DNA of 64,000 nt from Toxonevra muliebris (taxonomy: Eukaryota > Arthropoda > Insecta > Diptera > Pallopteridae): contig OY829326.1 of NCBI GenBank assembly GCA_963691655.1, positions 95,535,235 through 95,599,234 of the forward strand, read 5' to 3'. Below are positions 53,385-64,000 of the stretch, one piece after another (the stretch's first letter is position 1; every line of letters begins with the position of its first letter). A program made the translations under genes and the position numbers. The notes beneath the pieces were generated by a model, which saw only the letters and a list, made by a program, of their open reading frames with translations, was not told the DNA's origin and searched no databases.

Positions 53385-53800
53385 TCTTTTCGGTAATGGT
53401 TTTTAGCCAAACCAGAAAAGAGTAATCCTTACCCCGACGCAGTATATTTAACTCCGAAGAGTGTTATACTTTTGAGGAGTCATTTTAACTCCGGTAAGGA
53501 GTTATATTAAGAATATAAATTCTTAAAGTAGCTGATAACTCCTTAAAATGTTGATTCAACTCTCAAAAGAGTTTAATTAACCACTTGAAATTTCTGAACT
53601 AAATGTAAAAAGAGTTAGTTATGAGTTGAATCAACTCCGCAAAATGTTACCTCAACCTTCAAAAGAGTACAATAAACCACGAGAAATTCTTCAGGCAACA
53701 TTGAAAAGAGTTGATCTAACTCAGACTAGAATATTGTCTCAACCCTTAAAAGAGTTCGATTAACAAATTAAAATTCTTGAACCAAAATTGAAAAAAGTTC
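53385..53800. repeat. ~90-bp tandem array rich in AACTC/GAGTT
   Basis: TCAAAAGAGTTTAATTAACC (about 53570), TCAAAAGAGTACAATAAACC (53658) and TTAAAAGAGTTCGATTAAC (53746) mark successive units of about 88-90 bp. Within each unit AACTC or GAGTT pentamers recur every 15-40 bases in both orientations, so neighbouring segments can pair. At the left edge ACTCTTTTCGGTAATGG...CCAGAAAAGAGT (53384-53422) is a hairpin. Non-coding; satellite-like. Confidence 0.7.
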
Positions 53801-53887
53801 GGTTTTTATTAATTTATTAGAGAAATATATGATATTCACAGATATTTTAGTATAAACAAAAATATAATAAATAATTAAAGACACACA

Positions 53888-54280
53888 TTACATATGTACT
53901 TGTATGACATTTATAAATATTTGGTTCTTGTACAGCATACATATATTGTTTGGTAACTCATATTTATGTATTGGCGGACCAAATGAACTACCGCTTTCAG
54001 ATTCCTCTAGTACAAAACCTTCATTCAACTCTAATAAAAAGTGGTTCACTTCAGAATTCAATGTAACCACCGTATAGTTCACATCGTCCATATTATAAAG
54101 TTACAAAAAATTCACAATTATTCACACCAAATTTGACAACGTAGCGTAACGGAACGTAAAAATCTATCGAAGATAGAACTCTATGTTGCGTAACGATTTC
54201 AGTAATCACTTACACGCACTGCCTATATCACAGATATTTAATTGATAGTTGGCAACATTACGTTCCCTTCCGTTACTTAT
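53888..54280 (-). mobile_element. Possible 5' end of an unidentified element
   Basis: GCGTAACGGAACGTAA (54144-54159) and TTACGTTCCCTTCCGTTAC (54258-54276) are inverted copies with a 4-base insertion. About 55 bp downstream on the minus strand an ATG (54091) starts a 67-codon acidic frame (MDDVNYTVVTLNSE, LLELNEGFVLEESESG). Terminal repeats followed by a short MDD-type first exon are common in insect DNA elements, but the family and far end are not identified. Confidence 0.35.
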
Positions 54281-54344
54281 GCATAATTAAGCCATTAGAA
54301 ATAAAAATGTTTCTGTGTTCGGAATCCGTTTTATAGTTTTGTAC

Positions 54345-55400
54345 CAAAAAGCCTTTCAACAGGCGCGTCCGCAAGGAGGATCAAACTCCTTCTTGTCTGG
54401 TTTGCTGACTCTAGAACACGCAACATATAATTGCTCACGTGAGAGAAATCCGTGTCTAAATCTAAACCGCACAGTTCTTGAGCTTGGAGCATTGTTCATG
54501 GTGATTGCAAACGCCAATCGAAATGGGATATCCACTGGGACCATAGGCATGCAAGAAATGAAGACATGTTCACCTTTGAAATGTTGTGTCAAGATTTTTG
54601 CTTCTACGACGTTGCCGAACGGCTGTAAAATGTTAGACTGAATAATGTTTTTAAGTTCGCCTTTGTTCTTGGCGGCAAGAATAGCTCATTGAATATTGGG
54701 AAATACTTTTTCAACCAATTCTTCTTTAGACGTCACTAAATTGCAGAAGCTATCAGACAATGAAAGTCGTCCTGTCGTCAAATCAACCGGCATCTTTCCG
54801 ATGGCGATATCTAGCAAATTGATGTGATGATATCTCAGCTGATCGATTGTTTTGCAGCTAGGCACGCATGTTTGTAGTTAATTTCAGCGTCTTTCTGAGT
54901 CGCCACAAAGTGACCGTTAGTGTCGATCGAGGAATTACAGGTAATGTTTGCCTGAAATCTCCGGCAATGATCGATGAAAAGCTTCGAGCGATTTTTTGTG
55001 TGCCATTGTGCATTCATCTCAAACAATAAGTTTGGATTTCTGCAATACTTTTCCCATGCCGGATGTTTTGGAAATGTTGTACGTAGGAGATTCAATGAAT
55101 TGTATGTTTAAAGGCAATTTCGAAGCGGAATGAGCACTTCTTCCACCTAGTAGCAATGTCGCAGCTATTCCGGACGATACAAGAGCTAATGATATGTCAT
55201 TTTTGCATCGAATTGATGCCGGAATCAATTTAATTAGGACTGTTTTACCAGTTCCTCCTGGCGCATCTTAGAAGAAGATTCTTCCAACCTCGTTATTGGC
55301 AGTTTCCATTATTTGATCTTAATTGCCTTTTGATTGCATATACGACAAACGATCACCCGTGATTTAATTTTGTTTACGATGCAATTCTACATTGAACGAA
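54345..55400 (-). pseudogene. Helitron helicase relic, minus strand
   Basis: Minus-strand order: RIFF, a stop, then DAPGGTGKTVLIKL (Walker A intact, about 55280-55240). SIRCKNDISLALVSSGIAA, TLLLGGRSAHSASKLPLNIQ, KTSGMGKVLQKSKLIV and DECTMAHKKSLEAFHRSL follow. INLLDIAIGKMPVDLTTGRL, SDSFCNLVTSKEELVEKVF and AILAAKNKGELKN lead to VPVDIPFRLAFAITMN and FLSREQLYVACSRVSKPDKK (54430-54380). Helicase motifs appear in Helitron order. Deletions remove the segment after the second motif and part of the F-K-R-x-Q-F-P block. A stop precedes Walker A. Unlike the copy at 18.3 kb, the Y-V-A-C-S-R block and Walker A survive while the middle is lost, so the two are separate copies. Confidence 0.87.
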
Positions 55401-56560
55401 GCAGCAGCCGATCCATTTGGTTATGCCATTCTCAAGTGATTGAAAATTTTGTCCTGTTGTAGATGAAGGATAGCATGCAGTCAATATGATTGTAAAAAAT
55501 GCAGGAGTTTGGTTTGGATGTGAAGTGTTACACGCGTCATTAATTCATTGATTATCTATAGGTGATTAATTTTCACGGTAGATTTTGCAATTTGCTTTTT
55601 TTATGCAGATCAGATTTAGCATATCTTTCAATATGATTTAAAATGCATAAAATAGAAACGCCACATATTATACACTTTTTGCCTTGTTTTAACCATTCGT
55701 GCTTCATTTTCCACTCCTATCGAAATCGGGAGGCAGTTTTTGCCTTTGGCGGTACCTCATCTCGTGCGTGTGCATCGGAATCGTTGATATTAAAAAATGT
55801 ATAAATTTTGCGTTATATTCAAACACAAACATTTATTTATCCAATATGTTAGTGGAATTGAAACCAAGCGTACTTTTCATCGTGATCCATCTGAAAGTAA
55901 GCAATATATAATAAGGTTAATTTCAAGAATTTTATTAATCATTAAACTTATTTATCCATCACGCTCGTTATAAATAAAAGTGGCGCCAAATCTTTTTTTA
56001 TGTTTTACATTCACAAATTGTACCTAAAATGTGCCGACTGTACCTAATGTACCTTCTAGTTTGAAAAAGTTGGAAAAAACTACAATTGTACCTACTTTTT
56101 CATCACTGGTATACACACAAACTTTCAGTATTTATAGTATGTTTGCATAACTCAGCTTAACATGTATAATTAAAAAAAAAAAGTTTGTTTTTTTTTCATA
56201 TTTTTTGTCCTCTGTTGACAGACTTTCGAATTGGTGTAAATTATCATAAGAAACAAATGGTGAAGTATCTTTGCAAATTTATCGAGCTTTGCTGTCGATG
56301 CGATTCATGGTAAAATAAAATTTATATGAAACATGCCTCAAAAGCGAACAGATGACTGAAATCGTTGAAGGTTTACTTTTTGCTAGTCAGCAACCAACTA
56401 TCATTGTTTTAATTTTAATCCTTGTTGTAATATGATAGGTTTAATGTCGAATGAAAGGTTGTCCCCTAAAAAAGCTGGAAAAAATTACAATGGACTTGAT
56501 GTGTTTGAGAATTAACTATAGTGTTACATCGATTATCTGGGATGGTCGGGACTTAGGGTA
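55401..56560. other. Upstream flank of the Helitron relic and unassigned DNA
   Basis: No further Helitron blocks recognised. Near 56020-56090 TTGTACCTA-type words recur (AATTGTACCTAAAATG, GACTGTACCTAATG, CAATTGTACCTACTT). The same word occurs near 44345-44370. Possibly a dispersed repeat. Confidence 0.35.
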
Positions 56561-57115
56561 GCCAGATTTTTGAACTATGAAATCAGTACATTAGACGTTG
56601 AAAAGTAGTGAAAATCAGTACAAATCAGTACGCTTTTATTACCTAGTAATTTCAATGTAATGTAGTGAAAAAAAACGTCCTGCAAATTTTTCTCCGATTT
56701 TATGTGTTCATTTGTTATTTTTTTTTTCTTCGTCATTAGACAATGTTGATTACGTATCAGTCTCCATAATTAAAGGATTGTGAGAGTTGAGGACAATAAT
56801 CATATTCAACTAATAACTAATTCCTTTCACTCATTTAAAAACTTACGTTAACTGACTTTTCTTCAAGCAAATATTGCTTTTCTCCTCTCGATAGCAGCAA
56901 GGCGTATGAATTTTATTCATAATCAGAAAAAGACACAAACAGGGTAAGACTGTCTGCAAAAACACAAAAATTCTTAAGTTATTAATTTGAAAAAATCAGT
57001 ACACAGTACAAAAATCAGTACATTTTCGTACTGATTTCAAGATTTCAAAAAATCAGTATTTTAAAAAAAAAAAAAAATCAGGACACGTACTGATCAAATC
57101 GGTACTGGAAGCATC
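56561..57115. repeat. Segment with clustered AAATCAGTACA motifs at both sides
   Basis: AAATCAGTAC occurs three times in 56580-56632 and at least three times in 56995-57030, with an inverted GTACTGATTT near 57027. About 360 bp of unrelated sequence lies between. The first cluster follows GGGTAGCCAGATTTTTG. This may be a non-autonomous element with subterminal repeats. Ends not defined. Confidence 0.4.
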
Positions 57116-57359
57116 TCGGATAATCGGTTTTATTTAAGACCACATTTTTTATGGTTTTTTAGATTAAATTTTATTTTAACGAGGACTTTCTAAATATTAA
57201 TAATACTTACGACGTAAAGCTACAGCAATTGACAAACTGCTCGCATATTTCCTTTTTTCTGTGCTTCTTTATGAAAACTTTTCAGCAACAGAATCGTTGA
57301 GGAGTTTGCCTCAAGCATTTCTCACGATTTTTTTTTTGTTTTTGAAGACGGCAATTATT

Positions 57360-57727
57360 TTAAGTCCAATTTCTAAAAAGAGAAGTGAAATTTGAGTGAA
57401 ATTTCCCTTCATCTTCTACAATTGTACGTTCAAATTGCAAAAACTCTGCCATATTTATGAATGGCTCTTTGTGTAGTACCATGGTATGCTCATGTGTAAC
57501 AAGTTTTTTGAGCTCACCAACCTTTATCCTTAATCTATTTATTTCTTCTACTAGCTTTAATAGGACCACTTTGTTGCGCTCTTCAACCTTTTCCACTACT
57601 TTTTTTGGCTGTAGTAAAAAAAAAAAAACAAATTATTTTTCAACAATTTAAATTATGTGTACAAATCTTACGAAGTTTCACTGTCTAATGCGGAGCCCAA
57701 AATATTGGAAGTGGGACTTGGTTGCAT
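57360..57727 (-). pseudogene. Small two-exon gene relic, possibly DUF4806-related
   Basis: Minus strand. ATG at about 57727 starts a short exon (MQPSPTSNILGSALDSETS) ending at a GTAAGA donor. After about 65 bp a TTACTACAG acceptor opens PKKVVEKVEERNKVVLLKL, EEINRLRIKVGELKKLV (coiled-coil-like) and FINMAEFLQFERTIVEDEGK, then a stop at 57360. The joined frames are out of phase by one or two bases next to an A-run, so it is probably broken. The last block faintly recalls the entry to DUF4806 domains. The resemblance is weak. Confidence 0.35.
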
Positions 57728-58498
57728 TATTGTATTCCTATAACTAATTTTGTGAATAAATTTGCAATATAAACTTCACTTTGAAAAAAACAAACAATTT
57801 CAAACGAGAGAACAATGCCTTGCAAGTCCTGTCAAGATCAGTGCTTGGCTTTTGTTTCAATGCTTCCGGATTTGATTTTAAAAGTTATACAAAAATAACA
57901 TTTTTTGACAAATATTTTTCCCGAATGAAATAAAATTATAATTTTTTAAAAACCATAAAAATTATGATACATAGTTTCAATTAAATTTTAACAAAACAGT
58001 AAAACAGTAAAAAGAAGTGTTTTTTTTTTTTTTTGCGGGTAAAGGGGTAACAATGGTGTCGTCACATCAATGGTACGTGGGGCTCTGACCTACCCCAAAC
58101 TTCCCCCTTGTTTTGACTTGATTTTACATAAGTTTTTCCATCAGTGTATAGAAAAATAGGCACGATAACAATTTTTCATCGTAGTTAACATTCCAATTTT
58201 AAATTTCAATATAAATAGATATGTGGTGAATATTTGAAAAGAATTTGATGTTGATGAAATGAAAAAAATAGGTTTCATAAATTTTGAAAATTAAAAAAAA
58301 AGTGGAAGTTTTGAGAATTTGAAAAAAATATCAAACTAAAAAAAAAAAAAAACTAGTAAAAAAACTTGTGATTTCATTATCTAAAAGTTTATTTAAAACC
58401 ATATAATTTAAAAAAATCGAAAATGAGAATGTTAACAGTCGGACACACCCTTAATTTAAACAGTCAAAAAATAGCATTGCTTCATATGAAAATAAGCA
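57728..58498. other. AT-rich DNA, nothing recognised
   Basis: A GC-richer patch near 58035-58110 (CCTACCCCAAACTTCCCCC) interrupts A/T runs. No gene. Confidence 0.4.
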
Positions 58499-58609
58499 TA
58501 GTGTTGCCAGAAACTTCTCTTCAAAAATCGTCTAAATTGTAAGAAAAAATTTTCATAATTCGTAATTTTCACAAAAAAATCGTCATGAGAGAAAAACTCA
58601 AATTTGTTT

Positions 58610-59110
58610 ACTTTAAATATGTTTGCATTCATTTATATTATAATATCCCTTCAAGAGTCTTATTCTTTAAATATTCTTTCAACATTTGCGGATGAGTTGA
58701 GTAAATACATCAATTTTAAAGCAAAATTTGACAATGGAAATGCTTTTGATGGAGCAGCACGTTTTATGTTGGAAATAGCTTTCCAAAGCTTTTTTCAGCT
58801 GCAATTTTATTCACCTTATCAAAAATTGTCTCAAAATCTACATATCAAAGCTCCCTAAAGTCAATATTTAGTTGCTGACAGTAGTCCCTCAAATTTTTAA
58901 AATATAATATTAAACTTTGTAATGAATTGACTTCTTTTGAAATTAGTTTTCCTGACTAAAGAAAACTTAATTCTTTCAATGCAGCAATATTAAAATCAAA
59001 TCGTTTTTATATTCGATTACACAACTCATTATAAAAAGAAGCGCAATTATTTACAAATTCTGAAGATTCTTTATCAAAACATTTAAAAGCCTTGTAAACC
59101 TTGACAAGTT
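58610..59110 (-). pseudogene. hAT-type transposase C-terminal relic
   Basis: The minus strand, with stops, reads KLVKVYKAFKCFDKESSEFV, NNCASFYNELCNRI, KRFDFNIAALKELSFL, GKLISKEVNSLQSLILYF and LRDYCQQLNIDFREL. It continues into VDFETIFDKVNKIAAEKSFG. The pattern of paired helices with N-E-L-C-x-R-I and a late D-F-R-E-L recalls the region after the first catalytic block in insect hAT transposases. At least three stops. The identification rests mostly on the bounding TIRs. Confidence 0.45.
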
Positions 59111-59383
59111 TACACGTGTTCACGTGTTATGCGGTTCATGAGGTTTAGAAGGATTTTTAATTTAAATTTTTCTTTGGCGTTAATGTCAAGGTAAATATTT
59201 TTGCTTTCCAAAAATTTTGTTTTTTCTCTGAAATCAATGTTATTGACACCAAGAATTAAATACTCTGGTCTTAAAATATTTATGCATGAAAAGCATGCAT
59301 AGGTTCAACACAGATATACATAACTGGTATTTATTCCTTTAAAAGGCGTTCCAGTTCCTGAAGAGAAAAGCTGGCAGTAGTAA

Positions 59384-59563
59384 TATCTTGTGGACAACGA
59401 TACTACGGAGCATTATCTTTGTAGCTGCCCGGCGTTCGCGAGAATCAGATTAGAGCTGTTGGGTAGTGATATCCTGAGTATGAATTATGTCCACAATCTC
59501 TCCCTTCCTGAGCTTCTAAGATTCATCTGTGAAACAAAGAAGTTCGAGATTGAGAGACCCTAG
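59384..59563 (+). pseudogene. Non-LTR retrotransposon ORF2 C-terminus
   Basis: The plus strand ends NDTTEHYLCSCPAFARIRL, ELLGSDILSMNYVHNLSL and PELLRFICETKKFEIERP, then a stop (59561-59563). H-x-L-C-x-C-P-A-x-A followed by L-G-S-x-x-L and L-L-R-F is the C-terminal zinc-knuckle region of R1/LOA/jockey-type reverse transcriptase proteins (family knowledge). The 3' untranslated part probably runs to about 59760. 5' truncated, as is usual for such elements. It lies inside the hAT element, implying later insertion. Confidence 0.68.
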
Positions 59564-60242
59564 ACCTTTCTTCTTACCATTTATCCCCTCACATATCTTT
59601 CCAGTCTTTCTACTCTCTTCTACTGGCTCTATCTTGGATATAGTACAATGGTCTTTGAGACTGAGTGCTTTGGTTTAGTCCTGCCCACCTTCAACTCCAA
59701 ACTCTAAGCTCTGACTTGTCATTAAATGGTAATGCAAGAGCAGATTGAGATTGATTGTTTTAGGGCGTACTTCTCACAGTGTCGAGGATGAAGAAATATT
59801 TTGGGAAAGGTCGGTGTAGAAATCTTCTTTTCACTCTTGAAAACCAATTCACTAAATTGGTTGAGTAAAATGGCGCCATTTTGAATATTAAAGTTTTTGA
59901 AAACTTACTTTTGTCACATCATTCTGTCACTTAGTGATATTGAGTTAAAACAAATCAGAATCACATTTTCTTCATAATATACATAGTTCCTATTTCAACA
60001 ACTTTCTATGCAGTTTTTTAGTAGCGTAAAAATAAATTTAAGCCTCTCTGCTACTGAGAAGATTTTTTAAGTTAAATTTTTTTTTTTGGTGTGTGGAAAC
60101 TTTTTTTTGTGATATATATACTGTATGTAAAAAAATAAAAAAAGAGATTTTAAAACAAAAAGCTTTTTGGAGTTGTTTTTTAATCTAAAAAATTGTAATT
60201 TTTCAACAAAATGACGATAAAATCGTCGTTCTGGCAACACTG

Positions 60243-61812
60243 TTGAAACCATATTTTTGAAAGACTTTTATGTTTCTACTAAATAATTTTAAAATTAAAA
60301 TTGCTCTTTCTGGCTGTACCAGATCCCTCCGCATCTTTTTACAGGGGTCATCAGCGAATTTGCTATCACTGGAACGTACAAATCTTAAAATTTTTGGTAT
60401 GATCTTGGGAACTATTTTTTCAACACCATCTCATCTGTATTTAACCAAGTTCAGGTTTTTAGACTGAATAAGTTACTTTTGGAAAACAGTTTTGTATTTT
60501 TCCAATTTATTTCTATTTTGATGATCGTTATCTTGGTGGAATATCCTTTTGAAAGTCATATACCACTCAGTATGTGGTAACAAAAGTGTAGCTACTTGGA
60601 TAGGCTAATAAGGAATATTTTGTGGGCAGATGACTTCAAAGCGGTGGTTTTTGGTTCTAAATAATATATCCAAAGGCTAAAATATGCTGAAACCTATCCG
60701 TAATTTCTAAGGCTGTTAGGTGCAGCCATGAAAAGATTATCATTTAGGATTTCATTTCTTACAAAAATATTGGTCACATTCTTTGTATCAAGACGACATG
60801 GATATTAAAAAGGACGTTGATATTAGGGCTTGCAGCCATGTTACTAGATACTGATTGGTATTTAACCCTCAATATCACATCAACAATTTTTGAGGATCTG
60901 TAATCTCTAGTGCTAGCATAATGCCCGACGATTTCTGCAGGGAGGTGCGGAGCCTTAGTTGCTTCTCCGATGTGCTGCTGGTATAGCCAGAAATACCCAT
61001 TTTAATAAATTTTAAGATTAAAAGTGTGTTCGTCCCTATAAATAATATGAAAAATATATAAATAAATGAGGTTCTTCATATACGTTGGATTTATCATAGC
61101 AATGGCGGATACAATGGGAAGAGGGAATGGGGAAATAACCATATTATGAAATGATTTCATTAAAAAGAATTTATGCAATTATTACTTCCGGGGTTGCATT
61201 GCGCGTAACAGGGTTAATAGCTTTTATTAAAATTACTATTCGACTAGCGGCGAGATGTTTAATAAAACTAAAAATATTGAATTACAATAACAAATAACCA
61301 ATTGTATTTCTTTTGGAAGCTGCAGAAAGTTCTTCATTTTTTTTTCTGCTGTTCTTTCTTCATCTGTCTCATCTTTATTTTTTTTTTAATCGAATAAATT
61401 TGCAATCTATCTTTCTTTTTAATTAATTATGCAGCATCCACGTTGCCGCTATCAGTTGATTGCTCATGGATGCTGTGCTGATTTCAGTCTTCGGATTTTT
61501 CTTTTTAAGAAGCCAAATTCTCTCTGCATTATTGACTGAATAATACTTGTTTTAAAGTTATAAGTGGTTTGCTTCCTAGTTAATTGCTCATTGTCCCTGA
61601 ACTGTGTCCTTAAATTCAGCATTAGTGGGTACGCTGAGTAAAGGAAGGTGTGATTCGGAAGGTAGTAGTGGTGAAGTGGTATCGTTCAGTTTCGTGAATA
61701 ACTCACTCTGTCTGAGTACTCAGTTGTCATGCTTGCGTCCAGGCATTCTATTAAACTCATCTATAATATACACTTTGTTGTCGCATGTACCTTGAAATGA
61801 AATATAGATATA
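60243..61812. other. Unassigned DNA between hAT and Tc1 elements
   Basis: No recognised family. GGCTGTACCAGATCCCTCCGC (60313-60333) and an inverted-like GCTGGTATAGCC at 60978 hint at a lost element. GCAGCCATG occurs at 60723 and 60832. Frames at 60270 and 61604 are unsupported. Confidence 0.35.
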
Positions 61813-63345
61813 CAGTATGTGGCCATTGAATTATGAACGAGGAGAAAATTTTAGGAAATTTTATGCAACCATAAATAAAATACAACAATAAATTCGGTTG
61901 GTTTTTTTCAAAGTGGTATTATTGGTTAATTAAAGGTTTTCTCAGCAGTACACAAAAAGAAAATATTTCAAAACTAGTATTTAGTAACACCTCATTTGGA
62001 TTTTATGACATCTTGTATGCGTTTCGGAATACTTTCAATACATTTTTTTATCATTTGCTTGAAAGAATCGTCGTCCACACATCCTCGATGTTTTCCATCA
62101 GCTGTTGGATTGTATTGTTTCTTCGACTGTAGACAACTGATTTTAAATAAGCTCAGCAGTTCTCAATAGGATTTAGGTCTGGAGAATTGCCAGGCCAAGG
62201 CAGAACCTCCAAGTTTAAGAAATTTAGGCAATATTCTTCCGCAGGATGCTATAAGGCACCCAAATATGGTTGCAAAACATTGGTCAGAACTTCTACGTAT
62301 TAACTAGAGCGCATTGTACCAACAACAAAATAAATTTGTCCAGGACCTTCAGCTGTGATGTAGCTCCGAATCATCACTGATGGTGGATGTTTTACAGTTG
62401 GAACCACACACTCATCTAAATACCGCTCATGGGGTCTCCTGCGAACAAATTTTTTACTTTCAGTCACCGCTTCTAGCCGGCACTCATCGCTAAAAATAAT
62501 CTTTAAATTTAAAAAAATAATTAAATTTTCTCTATCTGTTTTAAGATGCATTTAAAAAAATGTTTCAAACGAAATTAACTTACTTTATTCCAGTAGTCAT
62601 TTGAATAGTTTTTATGAAGTTGGGCCCAATATAGTCTGCGTTGGCGCATTACCTTTGTTAATTTTGGTTTCTTTGCAGGACGTCTGCAGACCAAAGAATT
62701 TTCTTTGAAGCGTCGGCGCAGTGTTTTGAGCGATATGTCGATACCACTATCATTTAGATCTTTTAGGATAGCTCGAGATGGTTCATTACGTTGCAGTAGA
62801 GTCTTTTTAATAATTTTTCGTTCAGTTCTAGTTAAACGCGCTTGTTGGTAAGCATGCTGTCGGATGTCTTCCAATTATCCATAGCTTTTCCATATTCCGA
62901 CTATTTCTGCAATTTTAGCGTAGCTGGACTTCTTTTCCGTTAATAAAGCAGCAGCTTGCGCTTTTTTCCGCGGATATATCTACTTTTTTGCCCATTTCGT
63001 AAAAAAGAATCGAATCAGCGTGAAGACCCAACCAACGAATAAAAACGTGTTTTTAAAAATGGAAACCTCAGCTCAATATTTCCTTATTCAAATTTTTTGC
63101 TTTAAACTAATTTTACTGACGCGAAAAGCATTGCAACAATAGCGACAAAAAATACAAGTTCTAAATTTTTTTTAACAAGGTATCTGAAACTCCATCTCGC
63201 AGAAAGTAGCAGATGCTGCGGATTCACGGTATCTAATTATTGCTGAGATAAATACCCATTTGACAACAAAAATTATGTAAAAAGGGTTTACTTACTCAAA
63301 ACTTAAAAAAAATGATTAATAAATGTTTGCGTTCATAATTCATAG
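61813..63345 (-). mobile_element. Tc1-like element, intron-bearing
   Basis: The left end AGTATGTGGCCATTGAATTATGAACG (from about 61813) has the inner part of its partner at 63331-63345 (CGTTCATAATTCAT). The expected outer part, ATGGCCACATACT, is not there, so the right terminus is lost or diverged. The transposase relic on the minus strand fills most of the interior. Confidence 0.65.
61990..62996 (-). pseudogene. Tc1-like transposase with an 83-bp intron, broken
   Basis: Minus strand. ATG near 62996 (MGKKVDISAEK), a shift in an A-run, then AAALLTEKKSSYAKIAEIVG (helix-turn-helix). TRTERKIIKKTLLQRNEPSR, SLKTLRRRFKENSLVCRRPA and RRLYWAQLHKNYSNDYWNK follow. A GTAAGT...TTAAAG intron (62583-62501) comes next; splicing joins YWNK to IIFSDECRLEAV, restoring the W-x-K-(V/I)-I-F-S-D-E-S block with the first catalytic Asp. 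VTESKKFVRRRPHERY and HPPSVMIRSYI come next. The region with the second catalytic Asp (Q-Q-D-x-A-P-x-H) is missing. EVLPWPGNSPDLNPIENC (catalytic Glu) and IQQLMENIEDVWTTI end it. About 335 codons originally. Stops and deletion make it dead. Confidence 0.85.
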
Positions 63346-63809
63346 GTCAATTACGCCCAATTCCCATAGAAACCTTGCCTACCAAAATATATAAGGAACG
63401 ACCACATTGTATTGAATTAAATAAATATACATAACAAAAATCACTAGCTGATCATAAGGGTGGTTTGGGAGTAAATTCCCCGCCTGCTTTCCTACGCCAC
63501 CCCCTCTCTCCTTGCCGATGACAATCTCGTACATTTTGATTGCTAGTCATGAATCAACAAACAATTTTTAGGAAATGAAGAAATTAAAACTCCCCTTTAG
63601 GTTTCTATAGTGCAGACATATGTATGTATAATATATATTGTATATTGATAAATATGAATCTTATATTATAGTTTCTTATTACGTTTTATTCTTTTATCAT
63701 TATTATTTTTTTATTTATAAAAGTAAATACATTTTCATTGGGAAAAAATGTTAAGTGCTAAAATGAAAAACCTTATACTTCAAAAGCTGCAGTATATGTT
63801 TCTCCGTTA
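63346..63809. other. Flank between Tc1 element and right-edge exon
   Basis: A C-rich patch (CCACCCCCTCTCTCC, 63506-63520) and A/T-rich simple sequence. Nothing coding. Confidence 0.35.
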
Positions 63810-63998
63810 TCATCGCCATCCATCGTCCAAATTATCATTGACATATTCAGGATTTTGAAGAAGCTTCAATACTTCAGAAGATAAACTTTTTCTTATTCTT
63901 TGTCGCTTTACCTGAAGACTGCTTATAACAGGGTCTGAAGAAATTAGTAGCATGTGCATTAAGTCCCTAATTAAAGCGCTTCTACTAATTTTACAGGT
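63810..63998 (-). CDS. 3' end of an unknown gene, cut by the window edge
   Basis: The minus-strand frame is open from the window edge to a TGA at 63812-63810, 62 codons: ISRSALIRDLMHMLLI, SSDPVISSLQVKRQRIRKSL, SSEVLKLLQNPEYV and an acidic end, NDNLDDGWR. It has helical, protein-like character without stops. No family recognised. It could be a host gene or another transposon protein. Confidence 0.35.
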   Translation of the reverse strand, partial: TCKISRSALIRDLMHMLLISSDPVISSLQVKRQRIRKSLSSEVLKLLQNPEYVNDNLDDGWR

Positions 63999-64000
63999 GT

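Larger units (their letters stand above)
58499..60242 (-). mobile_element. hAT element with CAGTGTTGCCAGAA ends
   Basis: The left end reads TAGTGTTGCCAGAAACTTC and the right end in reverse CAGTGTTGCCAGAACGACG. The similarity continues weakly with ATCGTC and AATTG words. A CAGTG-type start fits hAT. The 8-bp flanks (AATAAGCA and TTGAAACC) do not match, so the target duplication is lost or an end is misplaced. Length is about 1.74 kb. The interior holds a hAT-like C-terminal coding relic and a foreign non-LTR fragment. Confidence 0.6.

Overview
The window is eukaryotic. It is very AT-rich nuclear DNA with short GT...AG introns (54-83 bp), a dense mix of DNA transposons (P, piggyBac, hAT, Tc1/mariner, PIF/Harbinger, EnSpm-like, Helitron), a tRNA-derived SINE, and the TACATATGTA / ACATACATAC simple sequence common in higher flies. 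I infer a dipteran, plausibly a tephritid-type fruit fly with a large repeat-rich genome. The species is not determinable from the sequence alone. I find no rRNA, true tRNA gene, CRISPR array, operon or bacterial-style gene. Most open frames under about 100 codons are chance frames in AT-rich DNA.

Layout. 0-4 kb: dispersed repeats, small inverted-repeat elements and a degenerate tandem array. 4.5-7.4 kb: minus-strand coding scraps of a gene with a Ulp1-like protease and a PHD finger. 8.56-9.99 kb: a complete 1.43-kb element with CACTG termini, long terminal inverted repeats (TIRs) and a TTA duplication, carrying a broken arthropod-type protein. 12.2-13.5 kb: P-element-type transposase relic. 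14.49-15.86 kb: piggyBac-like element bounded by TTAA. 15.9-18.2 kb: non-repetitive-looking DNA with CA-rich and GAGA-like stretches. 18.3-19.9 kb: Helitron helicase relic. 21.05-21.47 kb: very homogeneous 9-bp minisatellite. 24.3-31.1 kb: three PIF/Harbinger transposase relics, each with a convergent regulator-type relic, and a broken arthropod repeat gene. 31.4-35.5 kb: two short elements with TIRs, a Myb/SANT gene with an intron, and a second piggyBac relic.

37.0-40.8 kb holds a nested pair: a 1309-bp Tc1/mariner-like element sits at a TA inside one long TIR of an older Tc1-like element, and the opposite TIR shows the empty site. At 41.0-41.7 kb, four exons join into an unbroken 178-codon frame encoding a DUF4806-type protein. 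This is the only apparently intact gene in the window. Directly upstream on the same strand (42.1-43.4 kb) lies a transposase relic of the tnp2/EnSpm-like type, so the two may have belonged to one element.

43.8-49 kb: a long hairpin, low-complexity DNA, an element with weak TIRs and an unknown coding exon, and a 60-bp tandem array. 49.83-51.94 kb: a 2.1-kb element with TIRs and repeated subterminal motifs, a broken arthropod transposase-like protein and a SINE inserted in it. 52-57 kb: a hAT end, a mariner-like relic, a roughly 90-bp tandem array and a second Helitron relic on the minus strand. 58.5-60.2 kb: a hAT element containing a non-LTR retrotransposon 3' fragment. 61.8-63.3 kb: a Tc1-like element whose transposase carries an 83-bp intron. 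63.8-64.0 kb: the 3' end of an unknown gene running off the edge.

The coding relics do not form a host pathway. They record several rounds of insertion, internal deletion and nesting.
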